Assembly: GCF_001896135.2 (NCBI RefSeq)
Contig: NZ_MPOH02000017.1
Span: 136,592-200,591 of the forward strand
Direction of reading: 5' to 3'
DNA length: 64,000 nucleotides
From: Streptomyces phaeoluteigriseus
GTDB taxonomy: Bacteria; Actinomycetota; Actinomycetes; Streptomycetales; Streptomycetaceae
Under the pieces are notes generated by a model, which worked only from the letters and a program-made list of their open reading frames with translations, was not told the DNA's origin and did no database searches. The position numbers and the translations under genes were made by a program. Shown piece after piece: positions 43,431 through 52,175 of the stretch. The number at the start of each line of letters is the position of its first letter. The stretch's first letter is position 1.

Positions 43431-43690
43431 GCCCATGGCGCCCAGGTCGGCGGGCTGACAGGTTGAGACGACGCGACATCGCCGAAGCGCGCGGAGACTG
43501 CAGCACCGGCCGGCTCTCCGGCCCGCCGCAGAGAAATGCCATGGAACTGAGATTCCAGCCGCACCAGATGCGTTGAGACACCTCAGGCTCCGCTGGTCGG
43601 CTCAGAACTGCATGTCACGCGATCCTGGACTTACAGTGCCCTCGGCGAAATGGACTCGACTCCGGCAGCGCCGCCGGGTGGACTGGGTTC

Positions 43691-45076
43691 ATGACGACAC
43701 CTCTGGAAGAGCTGCTGCCCGGCACGCGGCGGGCGCTGCTGCACCGGATCGCCGTCGCCCAGTCCGAGGGGCGGGCGCCCTCGCTCGTCGCCGCGGTGGT
43801 GCGGGACGGGTGGGCTGTGTGGCACGGGGCGCGGACCTGCGTCGACGGGCACGCGCCGGACGAGAACGTGCAGTATCGGATCGGCTCGATCACCAAGACC
43901 TTCACCGCCGTCCTGGTGCTGCGGCTGCGGGACGAAGGGGCGCTCGACCTCGAGGACCCGCTGGAGAAGCATCTGCCGGGCTCGGGCGCCGGGGAGGCGA
44001 CCATCGCCCAACTTCTCGCTCATACGGCCGGGTTGGCGGCCGAGTCACCCGGTCCGTGGTGGGAGCGGACACCGGGCACGCTGCGTCCCGACCTCTCCGA
44101 CGTTCTCGGTGACCAGCCCGCCCTGCATCCGCCGGGGCGTCGTTTCCACTACTCCAACCCCGGCTACAGCGTCCTCGGCGCCCTTGTCGAGGAACTCCGC
44201 GGCGCGCCGTGGGAGGAGGTACTACGGCGGGAAGTGCTCGAACCCCTGAGTCTCGACCGCACGAGTGCGCGGCCCGTGGCTCCTCAGGCGGAGGGCTGGG
44301 CGGTGCACCCCTGGGCCGATGTGATGCTGCCCGAGCCCGCCGAGGACTTCGGCCGGATGGCCGCGGCCGGGCAGCTCTGGTCCACGAGCGGCGACCTGGC
44401 ACGGTTCGCCGCCTTCCTGGTCCGAGGGGACGACCGGGTGCTGAGCGCGGAGACGCTCAAGGAGATGCGGACGCCCGCGGCGCCGGCCGAACTCACCGAC
44501 CTCGTGGACGGCGGCACCTACGGGCTCGGGATGCGGATCGAGAACCTGGGCGGCCGGGTGCTCGTGGGGCACTCCGGATCGGTGCCGGGTTTTCTGGCCG
44601 GCCTCACGATCAGCGTGGCCGACGACGTCGCCGCCGTGGTCCTCGCCAACTGCACGTCCGGTCCGATGGTGACTCAGGTGGCCGCCGACCTCGTCCGCAT
44701 CGTGGCCGAGGCCGAACCGCGGATTCCGGAGCCGTGGCGGCCGCTGCGGGATGTCGATCGGGCCGTCCTGGAGTTGGCGGGTCAGTGGTACTGGGGGACC
44801 AGTCCGTTCGCCCTGCGGGTCATGGCTGATGGCGACCTCTCCCTCGGGCCGCTCTCCGGCGGTGGGCGACGCTCGCGGTTCCGGGCGAACGGCGACGGAA
44901 CGTGGACAGGGCTGGAGGGCTACTTCGCCGGCGAGACTCTGCGGGCCGTACGGCGACCGGACGGAGCCGTGGATCACCTCGACCTCGGGTCGTTCGTGTT
45001 CACGCGCCAGCCCTACGACGAACGGGCCGAGGTGCCCGGCGGTGTGGACGCGCAGGGATGGCGGGGGATCGGCTAG
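43691..45076 (+). CDS. Serine hydrolase of the beta-lactamase/class C (S12) family
   Basis: A 461-residue penicillin-binding-type hydrolase. The nucleophile motif SITK is near residue 76 (YRIGSITKTFTAVL), YSNPGYSVLG supplies the Tyr-x-Asn motif, and GHSGSVPGF stands where the third motif lies. A C-terminal beta-barrel-like domain (about residues 365–445) follows the catalytic domain. No signal peptide or membrane helix is seen, so it is probably cytosolic and may be an esterase or D-amino-peptidase rather than a resistance enzyme. The 3' end adjoins a 24-base parS-centred palindrome. Confidence 0.82.
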   Translation: MTTPLEELLPGTRRALLHRIAVAQSEGRAPSLVAAVVRDGWAVWHGARTCVDGHAPDENVQYRIGSITKTFTAVLVLRLRDEGALDLEDPLEKHLPGSGAGEATIAQLLAHTAGLAAESPGPWWERTPGTLRPDLSDVLGDQPALHPPGRRFHYSNPGYSVLGALVEELRGAPWEEVLRREVLEPLSLDRTSARPVAPQAEGWAVHPWADVMLPEPAEDFGRMAAAGQLWSTSGDLARFAAFLVRGDDRVLSAETLKEMRTPAAPAELTDLVDGGTYGLGMRIENLGGRVLVGHSGSVPGFLAGLTISVADDVAAVVLANCTSGPMVTQVAADLVRIVAEAEPRIPEPWRPLRDVDRAVLELAGQWYWGTSPFALRVMADGDLSLGPLSGGGRRSRFRANGDGTWTGLEGYFAGETLRAVRRPDGAVDHLDLGSFVFTRQPYDERAEVPGGVDAQGWRGIG

Positions 45077-45094
45077 CGCTCAAGACGGGAAGGC

Positions 45095-45118
45095 GCCGTG
45101 TTTCACGTGAAACACGGC
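45095..45118. other. parS: parS inside a 24-base perfect palindrome at convergent gene ends
   Basis: The exact parS is 45100–45113. Symmetry extends five bases each side (GCCGT/ACGGC), and a GGAAGG/CCTTCC pair continues outward with a small bulge. It lies between the hydrolase and the convergent acetyltransferase, so it may also act as a terminator. Confidence 0.9.
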
Positions 45119-45173
45119 CTTCCTGCTTTGTGACGTCCGGGAGGAGCGGTGGCGCTGTCGCCGTCCGGGCGCT

Positions 45174-45626
45174 TCAGAGCTGGAGCTTGAAGCCGACGTG
45201 TGAGGCTTCGAAACCCAGCCGCTCGTAGAAGCGGTGGGCGTCGGTGCGTGTGCTGTCGGAGGTCAGCTGGACCAGTCGGCAGTTCTCCCGCCTGGACTCC
45301 TCGATCGCCCACTCGATGAACCGGGTGCCCAGGCCGCTGCCGCGCTCGTCGGCGTGGACGCGTACGCCCTCGATGATCGACCTGGTCGCCCCGCGCCGGG
45401 AGAGGCCGGGCACGATCGTCAGTTGGAGCGTGCCGACGACCCGTCCCTCGCACACGGCGACGACCAGACGTTGGTTCGGGTCGGCGCTGATCCGCTCCAG
45501 CGCGCTCACATACGGGGCGAGGTCGTCCGGCGACTCGCGCCGCGCACCCAGGGGGTCGTCCGCGAGCAGGCCGACGATCGCTGGGACGTCCTCGGCGACG
45601 GCGGCACGTATCTCAAGATCTCCCAT
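45174..45626 (-). CDS. GNAT family N-acetyltransferase
   Basis: A 150-residue single-domain acetyltransferase of unknown substrate. MGDLEIRAAVAEDVPAIVGL opens the fold, VVGTLQLTIVPGLSRRG is the central strand, VRVHADERGSGLGTRFIEWA the acetyl-CoA pyrophosphate-binding motif, and FYERLGFEASHVGFKL the C-terminal motif. It lies 9 bases after the marR gene on the same strand, so the two are probably co-transcribed. Confidence 0.88.
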   Translation of the reverse strand: MGDLEIRAAVAEDVPAIVGLLADDPLGARRESPDDLAPYVSALERISADPNQRLVVAVCEGRVVGTLQLTIVPGLSRRGATRSIIEGVRVHADERGSGLGTRFIEWAIEESRRENCRLVQLTSDSTRTDAHRFYERLGFEASHVGFKLQL

Positions 45627-45635
45627 GGTCGCACC

Positions 45636-46100
45636 CTATGCAGCGGCGGGGGTCTTCAAGGACTCCACGACCCGGACCAGCGGGGCCAGCTCGGGGTTCT
45701 CCGCCGCCTTGTCGAGGGCCTCGCGAAGGGCGGCGTCGTTGGTCGGGCGGGCCTCGGCCAGCAGCTCCAGGCCGGCCTCGGTGACGTTCGTGTAGATGCC
45801 GCGGCGGTCCGTGGGGCACAGGTAGCGCTCCAGCAGGCCACGGTCCTCGAGGCGGGTGACGAGCCGCGTGGTCGCGCTCTGGCTGAGGACGACGGCGTCG
45901 GCGACCTGCTTCATCTGCAGATGGCCGCCCTCGTCGTCGTGCTGGCGGCTGAGCACGTCGAGGAGGGAGTACTCGCGCACGCTCAGGTCGTGCCGGGCCT
46001 GGAGAGCACGCTCGATGTGGGCCTCGATCCTGCCGTGGAGCAGGGAGAGGGCGCACCAGCCCTGAGCGAGAGCGGTGAGCGCGGGGTCCGTCGCAGTCAT
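45636..46100 (-). CDS. MarR-family transcriptional regulator
   Basis: A 154-residue regulator. The winged helix contains VREYSLLDVLSRQHDDEGGHLQ, MKQVADAVVLSQSATTRLVTRLEDRGLLER and the wing CPTDRRGIYTNVTEAG. The ATG at 46100 follows GGAGGAGAACACCC. The gene is divergent from an MFS exporter, with paired inverted repeats in the spacer, so it very likely represses that exporter and its own operon until a ligand binds. Confidence 0.9.
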   Translation of the reverse strand: MTATDPALTALAQGWCALSLLHGRIEAHIERALQARHDLSVREYSLLDVLSRQHDDEGGHLQMKQVADAVVLSQSATTRLVTRLEDRGLLERYLCPTDRRGIYTNVTEAGLELLAEARPTNDAALREALDKAAENPELAPLVRVVESLKTPAAA

Positions 46101-46152
46101 GGGTGTTCTCCTCCGTCCCGGTGCGGCTGGATCCCAGGATAGAGCAGCCCCG

Positions 46153-46194
46153 CAATAGACCGCAGTTGCATGCATCCCGCGTCTGCAACTATTG
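46153..46194. promoter_or_regulatory. Probable MarR operator between marR and the MFS gene
   Basis: Nested inverted repeats: CAATAG (46153–46158) with CTATTG (46189–46194), and GTTGCA (46165–46170) with TGCAAC (46184–46189). They occupy the divergent spacer. Confidence 0.6.
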
Positions 46195-46244
46195 TGGACG
46201 AACATAAAGCGCTCCTGCAATCGTCTGGGAAGGTCTACCCCACC

Positions 46245-47452
46245 ATGCCTCTCGCGCTACTGGCCCTCGCGATCGGGGCCTTCGGAATCGGCACGACCGA
46301 GTTCGTGATCATGGGCTTGCTGCCCGAGGTCGCGGGTGACTTCGGAGTCTCCATCCCCACGGCGGGCTTCCTGGTCACCGGCTACGCGCTCGGTGTCGTG
46401 CTGGGGGCCCCGCTGATGACGGTCCTCGGCACCAGGGTGTCCCGCAAGCGGATGCTGATGCTGCTGATGGGCTTGTTCATCATCGGCAACCTCCTGTCGG
46501 CGGTCGCCCCCGCCTTCGGCGTCATGCTCACCGGCCGGATCGTCGCCTCGCTCGCCCACGGCGCGTTCTTCGGCATCGGCTCGGTCGTCGCGGCGGACCT
46601 GGTCGCTCCGGAGAAGAAGGCCGGAGCCATCGCGATGATGTTCACCGGCCTCACGGTCGCCAACGTCGTCGGCGTCCCTCTGGGCACCCTCGTCGGGCAG
46701 ACCGCCGGCTGGCGCGTGACCTTCGGCATCGTCGCCCTGCTCGGAGTCCTCGGCCTGGCGGGCATCGCGAAACTGGTGCCCGAGCTGCCCCGCGTGGAAG
46801 GCGTACACCTGCGGCACGAACTGGCCGCCTTCAAGAACACCCAGGTCCTGCTCGCCATGGCGATGACCGTCCTCGGCTTCGGCGGTGTCTTCGCGGCCAT
46901 CACCTACATCGCGCCGATGATGACCCACGTGACCGGCTTCGCCGAGGGCTCCGTCACCTGGCTGCTCGTCCTCTTCGGGCTCGGCATGGTCGGCGGCAAC
47001 CTCGTCGGCGGCAGGTACGCCGACCGTGCCCTGATGCCGATGCTGTACGTCTCCCTGGGCAGCCTGGCGGTCGTCCTGGCCCTCTTCACCCTGACCGCGC
47101 ACAACAAGGTCCTCGCGGCTGTCACGATCGTCCTGATCGGCGCCCTGGGCTTCGCCACGGTCCCGCCGCTCCAGAAGCGGGTCCTCGACCAGGCGCACGG
47201 CGCTCCGACGCTGGCCTCGGCGGTGAACATCGGCGCCTTCAACCTGGGCAACGCCCTCTCCGCCTGGCTCGGCGGCCTCGTCATCGCCGGAGGCCTCGGT
47301 TACACCGCCCCGAACTGGGTCGCGCCGCCCTCGCCGCAGCGGCCCTTGTCCTCGCCCTCGTCTCGGCCGCGCTGGAGCGCCGCGACGGCGCCGCCAGCGC
47401 CGTCGTCACCGGACGGACTCCGGCCGAACAGCCGGCAGCCGTCCACCACTGA
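46245..47452 (+). CDS. MFS efflux transporter (apparent frameshift near 47321)
   Basis: A 12-helix exporter of the arabinose-efflux/chloramphenicol-resistance (DHA1) branch. MPLALLALAIGAFGIGTTEF is the first helix with the family motif; GRIVASLAHGAFFGIGSVVA and GVPLGTLVGQTAGWRVTF are further motifs. The frame is good to GYTAPNWV; restoring one G near 47321 (GTCGCGCC to GTCGGCGCC) gives GAALAAAALVLALVSAALERRDG, the missing last helix, and a stop at 47450–47452 (402 residues). As read, it would run Pro/Arg-rich to 47606 and overlap the next gene. Divergent from marR. Confidence 0.87.
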
Positions 47453-47565
47453 GCCGCTCGGAGATGCGGAGCCAGGGCCGTCCCCGCACCTCCCGGTTCC
47501 TCCCACCCCACGACAAGCACGCACAGACCTTCCCGCACAAGAAGCACCCGCAAGGAGAAGCCCCC

Positions 47566-47988
47566 GTGAGCACCACCACCGCCGTCGCCCCCCTGACCGT
47601 CCATGACGCCGAGGTCCTCCTCACGGCCGCCCGCCGCGCAGCCGAGACCGCCGGGGTCACGGTCAGCGTCAGCGTCCTGGACGCGGGTGGCCATCTGCTG
47701 GCCTTCCGCCGGGACGACCGCGCCGTCCTGATCTCCGGCGAGACGAGCACGCGCAAGGCCTACACGGCGCTCCAGCTGAACACTCCCACCGCCGACCTCG
47801 TCGACGCCGTCCAGCCCGGTGGCCTCTTCCACACTCTGCCCACCGCGCTCGACAGGCCGCTGCTGTTCATCGCGGGCGGCGTACCGGTCCACCGTGACGG
47901 GCGGCTGATCGGGGCCGTCGGCGTGGGCGGCGGTGCACCGGAGCAGGACCACGGCTTCGCCACCGCGGCCGTGGAGGCGCTGGCCTGA
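47566..47988 (+). CDS. HbpS/GlcG-like (DUF336) protein
   Basis: A 140-residue protein of the family that includes the haem-binding HbpS of Streptomyces. The core VTVSVSVLDAGGHLLAFRRDD, TRKAYTALQL and GGVPVHRDGRLIGAVGVGGG is characteristic. Unlike HbpS it has no signal peptide, so it is likely cytosolic. The GTG at 47566 follows CAAGGAGAAG; the open frame to 47464 overlaps no other good start. It lies 113 bases after the corrected MFS stop on the same strand and may share its transcript. Confidence 0.82.
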   Translation: MSTTTAVAPLTVHDAEVLLTAARRAAETAGVTVSVSVLDAGGHLLAFRRDDRAVLISGETSTRKAYTALQLNTPTADLVDAVQPGGLFHTLPTALDRPLLFIAGGVPVHRDGRLIGAVGVGGGAPEQDHGFATAAVEALA

Positions 47989-48012
47989 CCCAAGCTGTCC
48001 TTCGTTCGGATG

Positions 48013-48045
48013 ACGCCGGGTTCCGCGATTCTCGGGACCCGGCGT
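48013..48045. terminator. Bidirectional terminator between convergent genes
   Basis: ACGCCGGGT (48013–48021) pairs perfectly with ACCCGGCGT (48037–48045), loop of 15 bases, between the DUF336 gene and the convergent acetyltransferase. Confidence 0.7.
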
Positions 48046-48062
48046 CCGCGTCCCCGGTTGCC

Positions 48063-48929
48063 TCAGCCGGCCGCCACCGTCAGCGGAGCGAACCGCCGCG
48101 TCCAGTCGCCGGGCAGCTCCGTGATGCCATAGGTCATGACGGTGTTGAAGGCGACGGGCGCCAGGCCGCGGTCCTTGAGCCAGGCCAGCAGCTCCTCGTG
48201 CCGGACGTCGATGTCGGTGCGCAGCGGACGGTCGGTGTGCTCGGCCAGGGACGCCACGAGGGACTTCGCCGTCTCCGTGTCCCGGGCGATCAGCGGCCCC
48301 ACGACATGGGTGTCCATGTTGGGCCAGGCGGCCGCGTAGCCGACGATCCGGCCGCCGTCCTCGGCGACCCGGACCTGGTCGGCGAACGCGGGCAGCCGGG
48401 CGATCACGGGGGTACGGTCGGTGCCGAACACCTCCTCGTCCAGGCGGAGGATCGTGGTGAGGTCCTCCGCCGTGGCCGCACGCGTCGAAACGCGGGGCTC
48501 CCATCCACCGGGCGAGAAGCGGCCGACCATCATCTCGGCGCGGCCCGTCGTCTTGAACCCCAACTCCTCGTACAGCGGACGCCCGTTCGGTGTCGCGTGC
48601 AAGGTCAGAGGGGTCGTGCTCATGACGGAGGTGATGTGCCGCATGAGCCGGCGGCCGACGCCCTGCCGGGCATGCCGTTCGGCGACCAACACCATGCCGA
48701 TGGCTCCGAGAGCGGGACGGCCGTGCGGGCCGTACTCGGTGACCACACAGGCGCTGACGAGACCCCCGTCCGGGTCGTCGATGCCGTAGCCCTTTCCGGC
48801 GGTGAGGAGGAGGCCCCACTTGTGTTCCTCGCGCGGCCACCCCCTGTCCTCGGACAAGTCGGCGCAGGCGACGAGGTCGCGGTGCGTCAGGCGGCGGATG
48901 GGGAGAGCGAGGAGGGAAGGAGTCGGCAC
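48063..48929 (-). CDS. Tandem-domain GNAT acetyltransferase
   Basis: A 288-residue protein with two GNAT-like halves. The first half has AIGMVLVAERHARQGVGRRLM, a clear acetyl-CoA motif, and LYEELGFKTTGRAEMM. The second half (residues about 150–288), starting VSTRAATAEDLTTIL, has weaker motifs such as GRIVGYAAAWPNM and may be a substrate or regulatory domain. The GTG at 48929 (MPTPSLLALPIRRLTHRDL) follows AGGAGGGAAGGAG on the minus strand? that tract is in fact downstream on the plus strand, so the ribosome-binding site is unclear and the start is tentative. Substrate unknown. Confidence 0.8.
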   Translation of the reverse strand: MPTPSLLALPIRRLTHRDLVACADLSEDRGWPREEHKWGLLLTAGKGYGIDDPDGGLVSACVVTEYGPHGRPALGAIGMVLVAERHARQGVGRRLMRHITSVMSTTPLTLHATPNGRPLYEELGFKTTGRAEMMVGRFSPGGWEPRVSTRAATAEDLTTILRLDEEVFGTDRTPVIARLPAFADQVRVAEDGGRIVGYAAAWPNMDTHVVGPLIARDTETAKSLVASLAEHTDRPLRTDIDVRHEELLAWLKDRGLAPVAFNTVMTYGITELPGDWTRRFAPLTVAAG

Positions 48930-49040
48930 GCACGTCAGGCTGTCCGACCGGTGCCGTCGGCGTCCACCTGTTTCCCCAAGGTCGTATGTGCTTTTGGCCA
49001 AGCCGTGGCCCACTGCACAGCGTGCCGACAACCAGGCGTC

Positions 49041-49054
49041 GTTTCACGTGAAAC
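49041..49054. other. parS: parS site (exact) near the HAD remnant
   Basis: Exact GTTTCACGTGAAAC, upstream of the minus-strand acetyltransferase and 43 bases before the HAD pseudogene remnant. Confidence 0.95.
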
Positions 49055-49096
49055 ATCGGGCGGATACGTCCCCTGAAGGGCTGGGCCCAGGAGCCG

Positions 49097-49432
49097 CCGT
49101 CGTTCTTCGTGGAGCGGCTGACCGGCTGGGGTGCACACGCCGCTCACGGTTCGCGCTTTCCCGCAGTTCCTTTCACCGAGCCCGTGGATCCGGCGGGCGT
49201 GCTCAATGCCGCGGCGAAGGTGCTGATCGCCGACCGGCTGTGTGCGGACTTCGGCGTGACGCGGGCCGACTGCGTCGCCTATGGCGATTCGCTCTCCGGC
49301 AGGGATCCGTTCGCGGCGGTGCCGGTCTCGGTCGCGGTCAACGCCGACCCGCACCTGACGGGCCTGGCGTCCCACTCCTACGTGGGGAAAGATCTGTGGG
49401 ATGCCTATGAATTGGTGTGTGGCGCCCGGTAA
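49097..49432 (+). pseudogene. 5'-truncated HAD-superfamily hydrolase
   Basis: Only the C-terminal half of a HAD phosphatase (SerB-like) remains. The segment PSFFVERLTGWGAHAAHGSRF followed by AAKVLIADRLCADFG and CVAYGDSLSGRD corresponds to the cap end, the conserved Lys and the final Asp motif of HAD enzymes. The N-terminal DxDGT nucleophile motif is absent: the 160 bases upstream code for nothing similar in any frame, and instead hold the parS site. The remnant is about 112 residues, against roughly 220 expected. The last Asp motif reads DSLSGRD where DSLSDRD is usual. Confidence 0.72.
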
Positions 49433-49852
49433 TTGAGGGAACCGGTGGTTCGCGCCCGGGTGCAGTCGTGGGGAGGGAAGGCGGGACTTGTGTGTGAGGC
49501 GGCGCCCGGTATGGTCGACTCCGGTTCGTGTCCGGGACGTGATGCGCGAAACACGGCCTACGCATTCCACGCGGACCGGAAACAGGGCAATGCAGCCTAA
49601 CGAGATGGAGAGATCGAAGACCCGCTATTCGGGTTGAACGACCGAGGGGTTCACGCAGAGGCGATGCTGCGGTGAGGGATCCGCGACCCAGTCGCATCTC
49701 TCCCGTGCGTGCGTCACCGTACGCAGCCGAATTCACGGGTGGACAGCGGTCGGACGGGCCGCTGAACGGCAGACCGTCTGCGGGGGAAGCAGGCACCTTC
49801 CGAACGTGGAAGTGCACAGACCGACCGAAATATGTTCGAGGCGAGGCACACC
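49433..49852. other. Intergenic region without recognised features
   Basis: Stretch of 420 bases between the HAD remnant and the globin gene. No convincing gene, hairpin or repeat was seen. It presumably holds the promoter of the downstream gene. Confidence 0.5.
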
Positions 49853-51579
49853 ATGGACGCTCCGACCACCAGGTCGGCCGACAACGGCACGTCCGGCGGC
49901 GGGGACGGATGGTTCACGCCGCACAAGCAGCCGGCACCAGCCACCGACGGCGAACGGGAAGCCGCCGACGGCCGCCGTCTGGCGGCGCTCCGCCCGGTGG
50001 GCAGGAAGGCGAACGCCCCCATCGGCGAGCCGCCCCCGGGCGAGGCCGCGGAAACCGGCACCCGAATACCCTCGCCTCCCACGGCAGCGCCCGAGCCGTC
50101 GGCCGATCGGCGCACGGAATCCACCGTGGAGCCGCCGGGCGACCTCGCCGGGGCGCCCTCCACGGAGCCCCGGCCGTCCTCCGTCGCCGAGCGGTCAGCC
50201 GCAACGACTCCACCGGCCGGCCGCACCCACGCACCCGTGGAGACCACTGATTCCGTCGATGCGCGTGCGGTGACCCCTTCGCGGACTCCGGCCGGGTCTC
50301 GGACAGCCACCGCCCTCCATCAGCCCGGTACGCATCGGGCTGATGCCCCCTCACAAGCCGCTGGTGGCCTCCAGGCAGCCCCCGGGCCGTCCCGCGACCC
50401 GCACCGCCTCCCGCGCCCTCTGAGCCCCGAGTGCCCGCCCAACGCCCCGCCCTCGCCGGGAACCCCTCTCCGGACGCCGTCCTCGTCCGCCGGACCATGG
50501 CCGAGGTGGCTCCCGTGGCCGACAAGGTCACCTCGTACTTCTACGCGCTGCTCTTCGTACGCCACCCCCACCTGCGTCCGTTGTTCCCGCCCGCGATGGA
50601 CGCCCAGCGCGACCGGCTGCTCAAGGCGCTGCTCACCGCCGCCGAGCACATCGACAACACCCCGGTCCTCGTCGACTACCTGCAGAACCTCGGCCGTGGA
50701 CACCGCAAGTACGGCACCCGCGCCGAGCACTACCCGGCCGTCGGCGAGTGTCTGATCGGGGCGTTGAGCAAGTACGCCGCTTCCGTGTGGGACGCCGAGA
50801 CCGAGGCGGCCTGGGTACGGACGTACACGACGATCTCGCAGGTCATGATCGACGCGGCGGCCGCGGACGAGTTGCGCGCACCCGCGTGGTGGTACGCCGA
50901 GGTCGTCTCCCGCGAACTGAGGACGCCCGACATCGCCGTCCTCACCCTCCGCCCCGACCAGCCCTATCCCTTCCGCGCCGGGCAGTACGCGGGCCTGGAG
51001 ACGCCGTGGTGGCCGCGGATCTGGCGGCACTACTCCTTCGCCTCGGCACCCCGCTCCGACGGACTGCTCACGTTGCATGTGAAGGCCGTACCGGCGGGAT
51101 GGGTGTCCAACGCCCTCGTGCATCGCGCGCAGCCCGGCGACGTCGTCCGGCTGGGGCCGCCGGCAGGCTCGATGACCGTCGACCACACCCGGGACAGCGG
51201 GCTGCTCTGTCTGGGCGGCGGCACCGGCATCGCCCCCATCAAGGCTCTCGTCGAGGATGTCGCCGAACACGGCGCCCGCCGCCCGGTGGAGGTCTTCTAC
51301 GGCGCCCGCAGCGACCATGACCTGTACGACATCGACACCATGCTCAGGCTCCAGCGGTCCCACCCCTGGCTCGAGGTCCGCCCGGTGGTCGACCGGCACG
51401 GCGTGCTCCAGCTGCCCGACGCCATACGGGCCTTCGGCCCCTGGACCGAGTACGACGCCTATGTGTCCGGTCCACCTGGCATGATCCGCAGCGGCGTGGA
51501 CGCCCTGCGCGGCGTGGGTATCCCGGCGGAGCGCATACGCCACGACTCGGTGGAGGAACTGGTCGCCGCCGGGAGCTGA
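49853..51579 (+). CDS. Globin–FAD/NAD(P)H oxidoreductase (flavohaemoglobin-like) with disordered N-terminus; apparent frameshift
   Basis: The N-terminal frame (MDAPTTRSADNGTSGGGDGW) gives about 165 Pro/Thr/Ala-rich residues; the globin and reductase follow in another frame from about 50400 (QRPALAGNPSPDAVLVRRT). One missing base between about 50344 and 50430 joins them into a 575-residue protein. The globin domain includes SYFYALLFVRHPHLRPLFP and LGRGHRKYG with the proximal His. The reductase half has FRAGQYAGLE, RHYSFASAP (FAD-binding RxYS) and LGGGTGIAPIKALVED (NAD-binding). Role by analogy is nitric oxide or redox handling. A separate start at 50431 (382 residues) is the alternative reading. 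Confidence 0.75.
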
Positions 51580-51595
51580 TCCCGAGCCGTGGGGG

Positions 51596-52078
51596 TCACC
51601 CCAGGTCGGGCGCGTGCATGGCCCGTACCCCCTCGATGTTGCCGTCGAGGTAGTGCCGCAGCGACAGTGGGACGAGGTGGACGGAGGCGATCCCGACCCG
51701 GGTGAACGGCACGCGGACGATCTCGTACTCCCCAACGGGTTCGTCGATCTCGGGTCCGTGTCGCAGGCCCAGGTCCATGGACACCAGTCGGCAGACGAAG
51801 AAGTGCTGCACCTTCACGCCGGTCGCACCGCCGTCCTCGCCGATGTGCTCGACGGTGTCGACGAAGCAGGGGACCACGTCGATGATCTTGGCACCGAGTT
51901 CCTCGTAGACCTCCCGGTGCAGGGCGTCGACGACGGTCGTGTCCTCCGGTTCGACTCCGCCACCGGGCGTGACCCAGTACGGATCGAGGCCGGGCTTGGT
52001 GCGTTTGATCAAGATCAGGTCGTCGCCGTCCAGCAGAACGGCGCGCGCTGTGCGCTTGACCACAGGTCGGACGGTCAT
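51596..52078 (-). CDS. Nudix hydrolase
   Basis: A 160-residue hydrolase of nucleoside-diphosphate-linked substrates. The Nudix box is GGVEPEDTTVVDALHREVYEELGA: the REVYEE catalytic core is intact, but the first Glu of the G-x5-E pattern reads as Thr. ARAVLLDGDDLILIKRTKPG and YWVTPGGG precede it as usual. The substrate cannot be predicted. The ATG at 52078 lies beside an imperfect parS. It is convergent with the globin gene (16-base gap). Confidence 0.87.
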   Translation of the reverse strand: MTVRPVVKRTARAVLLDGDDLILIKRTKPGLDPYWVTPGGGVEPEDTTVVDALHREVYEELGAKIIDVVPCFVDTVEHIGEDGGATGVKVQHFFVCRLVSMDLGLRHGPEIDEPVGEYEIVRVPFTRVGIASVHLVPLSLRHYLDGNIEGVRAMHAPDLG

Positions 52079-52099
52079 GGGAGGAATGTGGCCCGGCTG

Positions 52100-52113
52100 G
52101 TTCCACGTGAAAC
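52100..52113. other. Imperfect parS (one mismatch)
   Basis: GTTCCACGTGAAAC differs from parS only at position four. It lies upstream of the Nudix gene; ParB binding is possible but weaker. Confidence 0.65.
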
Positions 52114-52175
52114 ATCGCGAATCGTCACCGGGTGAGCCCGGTGCGTGAGGAGCCGGAGGCGCGGAGGAAGCCGGT

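Noticed and set aside
49539..49556. GATGCGCGAAACAC as a degenerate parS
   Set aside because: More than three mismatches and no dyad symmetry.
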